The position numbers were made by a program, and so were the translations under genes. Source: Acidovorax sp. GBBC 1281 (GTDB lineage Bacteria; Pseudomonadota; Gammaproteobacteria; Burkholderiales; Burkholderiaceae_C). Taken from it: a stretch of 64,000 nucleotides of DNA. Within the stretch, counting starts at the first letter, position 1. Each line of letters starts with the position of its first letter. A model generated the notes under the pieces. It was not told the origin of the DNA, did no database searches, and was given only the letters and a program-made list of their open reading frames with translations. The stretch covers positions 2,870,001 to 2,934,000 of the forward strand of contig NZ_CP097269.1 of NCBI RefSeq assembly GCF_028473645.1, given 5' to 3'. Of the stretch, positions 1 to 8,916 are shown piece by piece.

Positions 1-537
1 GGCTCGCAGATCTTCGCCCTGCAAGCCTTCGTGACGCCGGCCTGCCGGGCCCAGCTCGAAGCGGACATGCAGTCGCGCTACAACAGCGGCGAGTTGCGCT
101 CGCGCACGCGGCAGATGACCGAGATTCCCGGCTTCGGCTACTCCAGCGCGCGCGTGGTCGCGGACGGCCCTGATGCCTGGACCGTGCTGCTGGACATGCA
201 GCTCATGGAGAGTTTCCGGGGCCAGCCCGTCAAGGATGCGTTCATCCGCTACCCGCTGCGCATCGTCCGCTACGACGTGGACCGCGAGAAGAATCCCTGG
301 CGCATGGCCATCGACTGCTACGGCGCCAACCGTCCGGCGCGCCTGGAGATGAGCGAGGTGCAGGCGGTGCGCAGCGGCCAGGCCGCGCCCAAGCTGCCCA
401 CCACCCTCACGCCCGCGGCCTTGCCGCGCACGGCCGACCAGCGCGTGGACCCCAACAGTCCTCAGGCCACGCCCCTGCAGGCCGAGGGCGGCGCTTCGCC
501 CTCCGCATCCACCCCTTCGTCCCCTGCCCCCCAATGA
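1..537 (+). CDS. ICE protein, PFL_4703/TIGR03746 family (5'-truncated by window edge)
   Basis: This is the C-terminal part of an integrating-conjugative-element mating-pair protein. The frame is open from base 1 (GSQIFALQAF...), so the true start lies upstream of the window. It ends in a low-complexity Ala/Pro/Ser/Thr tail. The TIGR03746 call rests on recognisable sequence character and on synteny: the gene is followed, in the order known for ICEclc-type elements, by the 03749, 03752, 03751 and 03744 families. Its stop overlaps the next start (ATGA), which suggests translational coupling. Family members are membrane-anchored components of the MPF_G type IV secretion channel; the anchor itself would be outside the window. 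Confidence 0.75.
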   Translation, partial: GSQIFALQAFVTPACRAQLEADMQSRYNSGELRSRTRQMTEIPGFGYSSARVVADGPDAWTVLLDMQLMESFRGQPVKDAFIRYPLRIVRYDVDREKNPWRMAIDCYGANRPARLEMSEVQAVRSGQAAPKLPTTLTPAALPRTADQRVDPNSPQATPLQAEGGASPSASTPSSPAPQ

Positions 538-1643
538 TGGTCCACCACACCATGACCCGACTCCTGTTCCGACGCCCCGTGCTGGCCGCGGTTGCTGCCG
601 CCTCAATGCTGCCCTGCCTGCCGCAGGCGCAGGAGGTCCGCCAGCTCTCCCTGGCCAACGTTCCACCGGACATGATCGATGCCGGGCCGCAAGGCAGTGC
701 GCAAGGGGGCGGCAAGCCCGCCGGCAGGAACGATGTCGACCTTGGACAGGATCTGTCTCCCGAGGGGACCAGCCCGCAGCCTGGGTCCGTGGGAGCCGCC
801 TCGCCCGCGCGGGCGGCCGCCCAGGCGGCACGCGCAGGGAGTTCCTCGGCTGCTCGCACTCGCCGCCCACCCGCCACGGGTGCCACCGCCCGTGCCGGCG
901 TGGAGCGCGCGGTCTTCGAGCGGGCGCCCATCGCCGTGCCCCTGCCCGTGGGCCGTGAGCGGCTCATCACGCTGCCGGCGCCCGCCGCCCTGCATGTCCC
1001 GCGCGACATGGAGTCGGTGGCGCGCCTGGAGGTGATCGACCGCACCCTGTATGCCACCGCCCTCGTCCCCTTCACCACCTTGCGCATCGTCGCGGAACTG
1101 GTGGACAGCGGGCAGCAGATTCCGATGGATCTCGTTGCGGGCGAGAGTACGGCTTCGGCCACGTCCGAGCTGGAGGTGTTCGTGGTCGAAGCGGGCAAGG
1201 CTTCCGGCCCTGCGGCAACCGCCACCGGTGCCGCGGCAGGGGGCGCAGCCGTCGCCAAGGAGGCCGAGCCGGAGCAGCCCGCGGCCGACATGGTGCAGCT
1301 CACCCGCTACGCAGCCCGGATGCTCTATGCCCCACGCCGCCTAGCCTACGACCTGCCCGGCGTGCGCCAGGTGGAGGTGGGCACGCAGCCCGTCACCGGC
1401 CTGCTGCGTGGCGCCCGGGTGGAGGCCGCGCCCCTGGGCCAATGGCGCTCGGGCAACCTGTACGTGACGGCCGTGCGCGTGACCAACCGCGCCAGGACGC
1501 CCCTGGAGTTGCCTTTGGAGGACATCCGGGGACGCTGGATCTCCGCGACCGCGCAGCACGGACGCATCGGCCCGGCCGGCAGCGACTGGGACACCACCGC
1601 CCTGTACCTGGTGTGCGAGCGCGCCTTCGAGGCTTGTCTTTAA
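534..1643 (+). CDS. ICE protein, TIGR03749 family
   Basis: A 369-aa predicted periplasmic component of the MPF_G-type conjugation apparatus. An N-terminal signal peptide (hydrophobic stretch after LLFRRP, ending near PQAQ) is followed by a low-complexity Ala/Pro/Gly region of about 80 residues and then an ordered domain that runs to the end. The start codon overlaps the stop of the preceding gene, as is usual for this operon. Function is inferred from family and synteny; no catalytic motif is seen. Confidence 0.75.
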   Translation: MMVHHTMTRLLFRRPVLAAVAAASMLPCLPQAQEVRQLSLANVPPDMIDAGPQGSAQGGGKPAGRNDVDLGQDLSPEGTSPQPGSVGAASPARAAAQAARAGSSSAARTRRPPATGATARAGVERAVFERAPIAVPLPVGRERLITLPAPAALHVPRDMESVARLEVIDRTLYATALVPFTTLRIVAELVDSGQQIPMDLVAGESTASATSELEVFVVEAGKASGPAATATGAAAGGAAVAKEAEPEQPAADMVQLTRYAARMLYAPRRLAYDLPGVRQVEVGTQPVTGLLRGARVEAAPLGQWRSGNLYVTAVRVTNRARTPLELPLEDIRGRWISATAQHGRIGPAGSDWDTTALYLVCERAFEACL

Positions 1644-1709
1644 CGGAATTCGGCATGCACTTGCTCACGCATTTGCTGCTTTGCTAATTGAAGGGTACGA
1701 GCGATTTTT

Positions 1710-1922
1710 ATGACTCCAAAGAACAGACTGCTCAGGGATGACAGGGCTATCAAGATGGGCTACAGCGCAGACAAGCGCAAGCGCAAAAACCAGCATCGCG
1801 TGAATGCAAAGCAGCTACTGCGCGAAGCTGGATTCTTTGCCCAAGGCGGGCAACGCGGCACCACGATGCACCAGGTTGCCAAGTGGCATCTGGACCAAGC
1901 GCGCATGCTCGCCCGGTCTTGA
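1710..1922 (+). CDS. Small basic hypothetical protein inserted in the tra operon
   Basis: A 70-aa Lys/Arg/Gln-rich open frame (starts MTPKNRLLRD) lying in the 290-bp gap between the TIGR03749 and TIGR03752 genes. The DNA just upstream (about 1644-1710) is AT-richer than its surroundings and could hold an insertion scar or an internal promoter. I recognise no domain. The gap is unusual for an operon whose other genes overlap or nearly touch, so this may be a small real gene or leftover DNA. No strong Shine-Dalgarno sequence is visible. Confidence 0.35.
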   Translation: MTPKNRLLRDDRAIKMGYSADKRKRKNQHRVNAKQLLREAGFFAQGGQRGTTMHQVAKWHLDQARMLARS

Positions 1923-1936
1923 CGCAAGGCAAGACG

Positions 1937-3508
1937 ATGGCCACCACCAGCAACAAACTCATTCCCGTCCTGGGCACCGTCGGTGCCGCTGTCATCATCG
2001 GCGTGCTGTACCAGCAGTTCTCCGGACCCGCCCAGCCGAAGGCGGACGCCCCCATGAAGGCCGTCCCCGATCCCGCCAAGGCCAAGACCGCCCTACCCAA
2101 GGCGGCTGGAGCCGACAACGACACGCCGGCCGAGACCCTCGCCACCGTGGTGGCCAGCAACGCGCAGCTGCGCCAGGACGTTGCCAAGATCATCGAGACG
2201 AACAACCGCCTGACCGAAGAGAACCGGCGCCTGGGGGGTACGGGTGGTACTGCAGGCGCGGGTAGCCCGGCGCAGACCAACAACCCCAGTGCCGCTTCAT
2301 TGCCGGCACCACAGGCCACCGCCATCGATCCCCCCGCCGCCGACAAGTCCGCCCTGGGCAACGCGATCGACACCGCCGCAGAGGCTGCGGACACGCTCAT
2401 GAAGGGCCTGCCTGGTGCGCCAAGTTCGTCCGGTTCTTCGACCACTCGCGGCCCGTCCACGGGATCGCAGGCCGTGCCAGGCTCGCGTGCCGGTGCGGCG
2501 GGCTGGTCGGATGCCGGTGCCACTGCGCAGGCTGATTCCCCCGCCGGTGTGGTCCAGTACAAGCTCATGACCCCCATGGGCTACGTCGCGCACGTGGACC
2601 CGGCGCGGGGATCGGGCGCCGTGGCCACGACGCGGTTCGTGCGAACCACGCAGGCGAGCGGCGACGCCGGCATTGCAGGGCCGGCAGGGCCTGCCACGCA
2701 GGCCGCAAGAGCCGCCGCGCAGAAGGCTGAAGACACGCCGTTCTTCACCCTTCCAGAGAACTCCACGCTCGCAGGCGTCACAGCCATGACCAGCCTCATC
2801 GGCCGGGTGCCCATCGATGGCCTGGTGACGGACCCCATGCAATTCAAGGCCATGGTCGGGCGCGACAACCTCGCCGCCAGCGGCTGGGAGTTGCCGCCCG
2901 ACATCGCCGGCATGATCGTGACGGGGGTGGCCATCGGGGACATGGCGCTGTCGTGTTCCGAGGGCAAGGTGCGCTCGATCACCTTCGTCTTCAACGACGG
3001 CACCGTGCGCACCGTGTCCTCCCGCAACCGGGCCGGCGGGATTTCCACGGGGAGCGGATCGGGCGGTTCATCTGGGGGCGACATCGGCTTCATCTCGGAC
3101 CTGCACGGCAACCCGTGCATCCCGGGCAAGTTCGTGACCAACGCGGCGAGCTACCTCACCGACATCAGCATGCTGCGCGGCCTCGGCGTGGCCGGCCAGG
3201 CCTTCGCCGACGCGCAGCGCACCCAGCGCAACAACAACGACGGATCGACGTCCTCCTCGATCACGGGCGACCGAGGGCGCTTCGCCATGGGCCAGGCCGT
3301 GAGCGGCGCCACCGACGAGGTGACCCAGTGGATGCTCCAGCGCCTTCGCAACAGCTTCGATGCGGTGATCGTGCCCTCGGGTGCGCAGCTCGTCATCCAC
3401 CTGGACCAGGAAATCCGCCTGGACAAAGCCGTCAACGCCCGCCGCCTGGTGCATCGCCAGCAGGGCGGCACCCAAATCGCACGAGGAGAACGCCATGGTC
3501 TCGAATGA
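1937..3508 (+). CDS. ICE protein, TIGR03752 family
   Basis: A 523-aa predicted inner-membrane-anchored channel component. The start is set at the ATG of MATTSNKLIP, because a single transmembrane helix (about residues 7-25) then sits at the N-terminus as expected; an upstream start would add an unlikely leader. A heptad-like coiled coil follows (about residues 70-105, rich in Asn, Gln, Leu and Glu), then a Pro/Ala/Ser linker and a conserved C-terminal domain. This architecture resembles TraB/VirB10-type proteins that bridge the periplasm; equating the role with VirB10 is inference. Confidence 0.8.
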   Translation: MATTSNKLIPVLGTVGAAVIIGVLYQQFSGPAQPKADAPMKAVPDPAKAKTALPKAAGADNDTPAETLATVVASNAQLRQDVAKIIETNNRLTEENRRLGGTGGTAGAGSPAQTNNPSAASLPAPQATAIDPPAADKSALGNAIDTAAEAADTLMKGLPGAPSSSGSSTTRGPSTGSQAVPGSRAGAAGWSDAGATAQADSPAGVVQYKLMTPMGYVAHVDPARGSGAVATTRFVRTTQASGDAGIAGPAGPATQAARAAAQKAEDTPFFTLPENSTLAGVTAMTSLIGRVPIDGLVTDPMQFKAMVGRDNLAASGWELPPDIAGMIVTGVAIGDMALSCSEGKVRSITFVFNDGTVRTVSSRNRAGGISTGSGSGGSSGGDIGFISDLHGNPCIPGKFVTNAASYLTDISMLRGLGVAGQAFADAQRTQRNNNDGSTSSSITGDRGRFAMGQAVSGATDEVTQWMLQRLRNSFDAVIVPSGAQLVIHLDQEIRLDKAVNARRLVHRQQGGTQIARGERHGLE

Positions 3509-4016
3509 CCCCATCCCGATGACATCACGTCTGATGCCCACAGCCTTGCTGTCCCTGGCCCTGCTGGGCTCCGGCTGTTCTGTCACCGGAAACCGGGAAT
3601 CGCCCATCAACGAGGTCACCCGTGGCAGCCCGACCGTGCTGGACATCTACCGCGGCAAGGCCGTGGCCAAGGATGACAAGGGTGCCCTCACCGTCCCCAC
3701 GCAGACCGCGCAGGACCGCCTGCGCGGGGCATCGACCGCGCGGCCCATTGCTGCGGGCGACGCCGACACCCAGCGTTACTGGTCTGCCCTGGAGCCCATG
3801 CGCCAGCGATTTGCCCGCGTGCCCAACCCCGATCTGGTCATGGTGGTCTATCCGCATCTGGCGCGCGGCACCTACCCGGTGCCGGGTTACGTGACCACGT
3901 TTCCGATGTACGAGCAGACGTTCTACGCGCTGCCGGGAGAGGTCGAGCAGGACCTGCAGGCGGGTCGTGCCCTGCGTCCGGACGCGGGCGCGACTACAGC
4001 CAATAGCACTCGCTGA
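3495..4016 (+). CDS. Conjugative transfer region lipoprotein, TIGR03751 family
   Basis: A small lipoprotein of 173 aa. The ATG at 3495 is preceded by a clear ribosome-binding site (GAGGAG, 3483-3488). The lipobox LLGSGC puts the acylated cysteine at residue 28, so the mature protein is membrane-anchored, probably TraV/VirB7-like in role. It overlaps the end of the preceding gene by 14 bases. Family assignment is from the lipobox, length and position directly before the VirB4-type ATPase. Confidence 0.8.
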   Translation: MVSNDPIPMTSRLMPTALLSLALLGSGCSVTGNRESPINEVTRGSPTVLDIYRGKAVAKDDKGALTVPTQTAQDRLRGASTARPIAAGDADTQRYWSALEPMRQRFARVPNPDLVMVVYPHLARGTYPVPGYVTTFPMYEQTFYALPGEVEQDLQAGRALRPDAGATTANSTR

Positions 4017-4065
4017 TTGCATCAAGGCCGTTTTTACCGAGCCCACCACGAAGAACCTCCGATCC

Positions 4066-6975
4066 ATGCTCCTCGATCTGATCCGACCCAAGCGCGCGCC
4101 CGGCTCCCCTGCCGAGGGCGCAGCCGCGACCACCACCTCCTCATCCTCCTCCAATGGCCAGACCGTCGCGCAGCGCCGGCGCATGGCCCTGCGCCCGCCC
4201 TCCTTCACCGACATGCTGCCCTATGTCGCCTACGAGAGCGAGGACAAGGTGTTCGTGCTCAAGGACGGCGCCACCCTCGGCGCGATGTTCGAGCTGTCCG
4301 CCATCCCCACCGAGGCGCAGGCCGCGCACGTGCTCGCCGAACATGCTCTCAAGGTGCAGGAAGCCCTGCAGGCGCTCCCCGAGTCGGACGCCTCCCCCTG
4401 GATCGTCCAGTTCTTCGCCAGCGACGACCGCAATCTCGGCCCTCTGACGGGGGTGCTGCGTGACTACATCGCCGAGCAGCACAAGGACTACCCCGAGCGC
4501 TGCCGCGCCATCCTGGATTCGCGCTTCACCCAGTCGGTCCTGTCGGAGATGTCCCGGCACCTGGATCTGGTATCCCGCCCGCAAGGCCTGTTCACCGACA
4601 CCCTGGTGACGGGCCAGGTCTGGCGCGGCCAGATGCGGCGCGTGCGCTGCTGCATCTACAAGCGCTTCGCGGGCCTGGCCGACGACCCGGCGCCGCCCAC
4701 CGCGCAGATCGAGTCGGTGGCCATCACCCTCATGTCCACCTTCGGCGAGGCCGGCGTGGCCGCGCGCCGCTGCACCGGCCGCGACCTCTACGAGTGGCTC
4801 CTGCCTTTCTTCAACCGGGCCGTGCCCTGGGCCAGCACGCCCACCGACCTGATGCGCCAGGCGCCCTACCCCGGCGACGACAGCGCGCAGGCAGGAGAGG
4901 CGCCCCTGTTCGGCTGCGACCTGTCGGACCTGCTCAATCTATCGCCCCCCAGATCCGACCTCGCCGCCGGCACCTTCGAGTTCGACGGTATGCCCGTCAA
5001 GGCCCTGGCCTTGCAGAGCATGCGCAGTCAGCCGCAAACCGGCCACTTCTCGGCCGAGTTGCAAAGCGGCAAGGAGAGCTTCGCACGCCTGGACCGCCTG
5101 CCCGCCGGCGCCATGCTCTCCATCTCCCTCACCGTGCAGCCGCAGCACCAGTTGGAGCGCCACATCGAGCGCATCCGGGACGCCTCCCGCGCCAAGTCCG
5201 CCGCGGCCATGGAAACGCACCGCGAGTGCGAGCATGTCCTTGCCCGGATGGTGCAAGGGGACAAGCTCTACCCCATGATGATGACGCTCTACGTGAGCGG
5301 ACACGACACCGCCGACCTGGAGCAGCAGATCTCCCAGGTCAATGCGCTGCTCGTGCCCTCAGGCCTGCGGTTCATCGATTCCAGGCACGACCTGGTGCCC
5401 CTGGACACCTTCATGCGTGGGCTGCCCTTCAACTTCGATCCGGCATTCGACAACCGTTCACTGCGCCGCTCACGCCTGACCTTCGCCTCCCACGCCGCCG
5501 CGCTGCTGCCCGTGTATGGACGGGCGCGCGGGACTCCCCACCCGGGCATGTGGTTCTGGAACCGCGGCGGCGAACCGCTCTGGCTCGATCCGCTGAACCG
5601 GCGGGACAGGAAGAAGAACGCGCACATGCTCGTGCTGGGCCCTACGGGCGCGGGCAAGTCGGCCACGCTGAACTACCTGGCCATGATGACCATGGCCATC
5701 CACAAGCCTCGCCTTGTGATCGTGGACGCGGGCCGCTCCTTCGAGCTGCTGCTCGCGTACTTCAAGGGCATGGGCCTGTCCACCCACCATGTCACGCTCA
5801 CGAGCGAAGCGGACGTATCGCTGCCGCCCTTCGTGCATGCCCTGCGGCTGCTGGACGATCCCGATGTCATGTCCTCCTACAACGCCGCCGAGCAGCAGGC
5901 CCGGGTCAACGCCGGCGTGCCGGACGACGAGGGCATCGACATTCTGATCGGTGAAGCGCACGAGAGTCCGGTCGGCGCGCAGGCGGGCAAGCAGGCCGAG
6001 GCCTCGCCCGACGAAGACCAGGATGACGACGGGACGGAGCGGCGCGATCTGCTGGGGGAGATGCTGATTGCCGCCATCATGATGATCACCGGCGGCGAGG
6101 AGCAGGAGGTGGCCCGCATGGGCCGCGCCGACCGCTACCTCGTCTCGCGGGCGATCATCCGCGCGTCCGTGCGCTGCAAAAGGGAAGGCCGCACGCACCC
6201 GCTGACCCAGGACGTGGCCATCGAACTCATGGGCATGCACCGCGACGAGACGCTTTCCGGCCCGCGCCAGATGCGCGCGGAGGAAATGGGCCAGTCCATG
6301 ATGACCTTCACGCAGGCGCTGCGCGGCAAGCTCTTCAATCGCGAGGGACAGGACTGGCCGGACGCGGACGTGACCCTCATCGAGATGGGAACGCTCACGC
6401 AGGATGGCTACGGCGACGCCCTGGCGGTGGCCTACACCAGCCTCATCGACTCGGTGCAGTCGCGCGGCGAGCGCACGCAGGCCGAGGGCCGCCCCATCGT
6501 CTTCCTGACCGACGAAGGCCACTTGATCACCACCAACGAGTTGCTGGGCCCGAAGATCGCCAAGGGCACCAAGATGTGGCGCAAGCTGAACATCTGGTTC
6601 TGGCTGGCGACGCAGAATTTGCAGGATTTCCCGGACTCGATGGAGCGGGTGCTGTCCATGTGCGAATACTGGATGCTGCTCACCATGGACCGATCGGAGA
6701 TCGCCGAGGTCGCGCGGTTTCGGAGCCTCACGCCCGAGCAGCGCCATCTGATGGAGTCCGCCCGCAAGGAGCCGCCCAAGTACACCGAGGGCGTCATCAT
6801 CTCGGCGCTCGGCCAGATGCTGTTTCGCAACGTGCCGCCTGCGCTGCCGATCGCCCTCGCCATGACCGAGGGCCACGAGAAGGCGCACCGGCGCCGTCTC
6901 ATGGACCAGCACGGCTGCACCGAACTGGAGGCGGCCATGCTTGTGGCCGAGGAACTCGCGCGGGCACGCGGATGA
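4066..6975 (+). CDS. Conjugative transfer ATPase, TraC/VirB4-like (TIGR03744)
   Basis: A 969-aa cytoplasmic ATPase that energises assembly of the mating apparatus. The Walker A motif GPTGAGKSA is near residue 526 and the Walker B segment IVFLTDEGH near residue 811, the spacing expected of VirB4 proteins. The N-terminal half matches the TraC-like region (SFTDMLPYVAYESED). An Asp/Glu-rich insert (DEDQDDDG, about residue 650) lies between the Walker motifs. The start at MLLDLIRPKR is preferred to an earlier start that would overlap the lipoprotein gene. The 3' end overlaps the next start (ATGA). Confidence 0.92.
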   Translation: MLLDLIRPKRAPGSPAEGAAATTTSSSSSNGQTVAQRRRMALRPPSFTDMLPYVAYESEDKVFVLKDGATLGAMFELSAIPTEAQAAHVLAEHALKVQEALQALPESDASPWIVQFFASDDRNLGPLTGVLRDYIAEQHKDYPERCRAILDSRFTQSVLSEMSRHLDLVSRPQGLFTDTLVTGQVWRGQMRRVRCCIYKRFAGLADDPAPPTAQIESVAITLMSTFGEAGVAARRCTGRDLYEWLLPFFNRAVPWASTPTDLMRQAPYPGDDSAQAGEAPLFGCDLSDLLNLSPPRSDLAAGTFEFDGMPVKALALQSMRSQPQTGHFSAELQSGKESFARLDRLPAGAMLSISLTVQPQHQLERHIERIRDASRAKSAAAMETHRECEHVLARMVQGDKLYPMMMTLYVSGHDTADLEQQISQVNALLVPSGLRFIDSRHDLVPLDTFMRGLPFNFDPAFDNRSLRRSRLTFASHAAALLPVYGRARGTPHPGMWFWNRGGEPLWLDPLNRRDRKKNAHMLVLGPTGAGKSATLNYLAMMTMAIHKPRLVIVDAGRSFELLLAYFKGMGLSTHHVTLTSEADVSLPPFVHALRLLDDPDVMSSYNAAEQQARVNAGVPDDEGIDILIGEAHESPVGAQAGKQAEASPDEDQDDDGTERRDLLGEMLIAAIMMITGGEEQEVARMGRADRYLVSRAIIRASVRCKREGRTHPLTQDVAIELMGMHRDETLSGPRQMRAEEMGQSMMTFTQALRGKLFNREGQDWPDADVTLIEMGTLTQDGYGDALAVAYTSLIDSVQSRGERTQAEGRPIVFLTDEGHLITTNELLGPKIAKGTKMWRKLNIWFWLATQNLQDFPDSMERVLSMCEYWMLLTMDRSEIAEVARFRSLTPEQRHLMESARKEPPKYTEGVIISALGQMLFRNVPPALPIALAMTEGHEKAHRRRLMDQHGCTELEAAMLVAEELARARG

Positions 6976-7478
6976 GCGCCGTGCATCGGATCTGCTCGAA
7001 ACTCCGGCCATGGGCACTGGCATTGCCGGCGTTCATGACGGCCTCCCTTGCCCAAGCTCAGGTCATCCTGGGCGATGACCTGTACCGGGGCATCACGCAA
7101 GTGGAGGTGTTCGCCAACTCGGCCATGTTCGTCACGCCCCAGCGTTCGGACCGATTCAAGCTCGACATCTACCGCCTGGACGCCATGTCCAGCGTTCAGC
7201 AGTCCATCAACCAGGGATTGCCGCAAAACGAGGCCGATGCCCGCGCGTGGCTCGTTGCGAACGAAGCGCGCATCCGCCGGCAGGTGCAGCCCGTGGTCGC
7301 CAACGCGGCCAATGGCATCACCCTGGCGATGCACTATCGCATCGACCGGCTGCCGGCCATCGTCGTGAACCGCCAGACCGTGGTGTTCGGGATGACGGAC
7401 GTGAATGCCGCGCTGGCCGCGTTCCAGCGCGCCCGGGCATCCTCTGTGTCGGCCTCTGGATCGAGGGGCGTGCAATAA
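6972..7478 (+). CDS. ICE protein, TIGR03757 family
   Basis: A 168-aa secreted protein. A Sec-type signal peptide (WALALPAFMTASLAQA) precedes a periplasmic domain with the pattern ...DRFKLDIYRLD... and ...RLPAIVVN.... In related elements this family follows the VirB4 ATPase, as here, and is translationally coupled to it by a 4-base overlap. It is probably a periplasmic assembly factor (TrbC/TraW-like thioredoxin-fold relatives have been suggested for such proteins; I cannot confirm a fold). Confidence 0.75.
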   Translation: MSAVHRICSKLRPWALALPAFMTASLAQAQVILGDDLYRGITQVEVFANSAMFVTPQRSDRFKLDIYRLDAMSSVQQSINQGLPQNEADARAWLVANEARIRRQVQPVVANAANGITLAMHYRIDRLPAIVVNRQTVVFGMTDVNAALAAFQRARASSVSASGSRGVQ

Positions 7479-7504
7479 ATAGGCCATCACCTTTTCGCCG
7501 ATCA

Positions 7505-8875
7505 ATGGGCAACGCAAGGGGCCCCTTGGCAGCGCTGCGATCCGCCGCCGTTGCACTGGTCCTGTCCGGTTCCTTCGCCATGGCGCCCAGCACGGCCTTG
7601 GCGCAGACCACCAACACCGTGGCGATCCTGACCGCCACCTTGCAATCCTTCCCCAGTTGCCTGTCCTACCAGGTCAAGGGCATGTGCTTCTTCCTGCGCT
7701 GCAACATCAAGGGCTGTACGGTCCTCTACTCGATCCGCATGAGCCACTACCTGCCCGATGCGATCGTGAGCACCTACAACGATCCGCTGATGCACCCCTG
7801 GCTGGAGGTGGGCAAGCCGATCGCCACCGCCATGGCGGGCGTCGGCTCGGCGATGGCCGGCATGCCGCTGGATTCCGCGGCCGATACCGCGCGGGACGAC
7901 ACCGAGATCACCACCTTCAAGGGGGCGGACGCCATCGGCAACCCCGTGGGCATGGTGGCGAGCACGCTCTCCACCGGGACGCTGCCGAACGTGCCCTCCG
8001 TGTTCGGCATCCCAGGGATCTCGGAGTTGATGGAGTTCCCCACCGAAGAACTGCCCAACATCCAGCGCGAATGGATGTCCGTGCCCATGGATGCGGCCAA
8101 TTCGGTCCTGCAGGGTGCGGCGAATCTTGCCAAGGCCCCCATGGACATCATCGGCAAGATCACGAGCCTGCCCGGGCGCCTGTCGCAGCTGCAGTCCGCG
8201 GCCGGCAACGTCGGCAGCTTCCTGGGCTCCAGCAGTGGTCTGGCTACCCTGGGCATGGATGCCGCGGCGCTGGCGGGCATCGACCTGGGGCCGCTGCAGC
8301 AGGTCGTGTCGATCGCATCGCTTGCCGGCGGCAGCATGGACCTGGGGCCGGGCGGTCTTTTTTGCCCAGGCGGCGCCTCCGCGTTCGGACTGCACTACCA
8401 GTCGGAACTCGATGCGCTGTTCTGGCGCGGCATCCTGCCGGTGGAGATGCTGTACGCATCCTCCTGGGTGCCCACCCGCAACGAGGTGAGCCACTCGGGG
8501 ATCACCAGTACCTGGGGCAGCATCTACCCGCGCACGGGCGAGGTGGTCCAGCAGCACCCGGTCAAGGCCTCGGCCGTACTGGCCGAGCGCGTGGCCAGCA
8601 TCATCAAGAAGCGCGCCCAACCCCACATCTACAAGCGCCTGGAGACCAGCGGCAACTTCAAGTATTTCTCATCCATCGAGGACTCCGACACCCGCTGGTC
8701 GATGGTCTATCCCCGCACCACCCCCAGTTGCGTGCGGTTCGGCGAGAACGACTCCCTGTCCCTGCTGTCCTTCGGTGATGGCCGCACCAGCGCCGTCAAC
8801 GGCTACGTCTGGAACCTCTGGAACAAGTACGACTGCTGCCAGCGACGCGGCATCTACCTGTTCTCGGTTCCCTGA
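7505..8875 (+). CDS. ICE protein, TIGR03756 family (TraU-like)
   Basis: A 456-aa exported protein. The start at MGNARGPLAA gives a signal peptide ending near ALAQT; an earlier in-frame start would overlap the previous gene. The mature part begins with a cysteine-rich segment (SCLSYQVKGMCFFLRC, then GCTV), typical of TraU-like periplasmic proteins that need disulfide formation. The gene is 26 bases downstream of its neighbour and 41 bases before the next. Family assignment is by sequence character and gene order. Confidence 0.78.
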   Translation: MGNARGPLAALRSAAVALVLSGSFAMAPSTALAQTTNTVAILTATLQSFPSCLSYQVKGMCFFLRCNIKGCTVLYSIRMSHYLPDAIVSTYNDPLMHPWLEVGKPIATAMAGVGSAMAGMPLDSAADTARDDTEITTFKGADAIGNPVGMVASTLSTGTLPNVPSVFGIPGISELMEFPTEELPNIQREWMSVPMDAANSVLQGAANLAKAPMDIIGKITSLPGRLSQLQSAAGNVGSFLGSSSGLATLGMDAAALAGIDLGPLQQVVSIASLAGGSMDLGPGGLFCPGGASAFGLHYQSELDALFWRGILPVEMLYASSWVPTRNEVSHSGITSTWGSIYPRTGEVVQQHPVKASAVLAERVASIIKKRAQPHIYKRLETSGNFKYFSSIEDSDTRWSMVYPRTTPSCVRFGENDSLSLLSFGDGRTSAVNGYVWNLWNKYDCCQRRGIYLFSVP

Positions 8876-8916
8876 TCCATCGCTTGCACGCCCTCCGCAC
8901 ATTTTTCAGCACTCTC

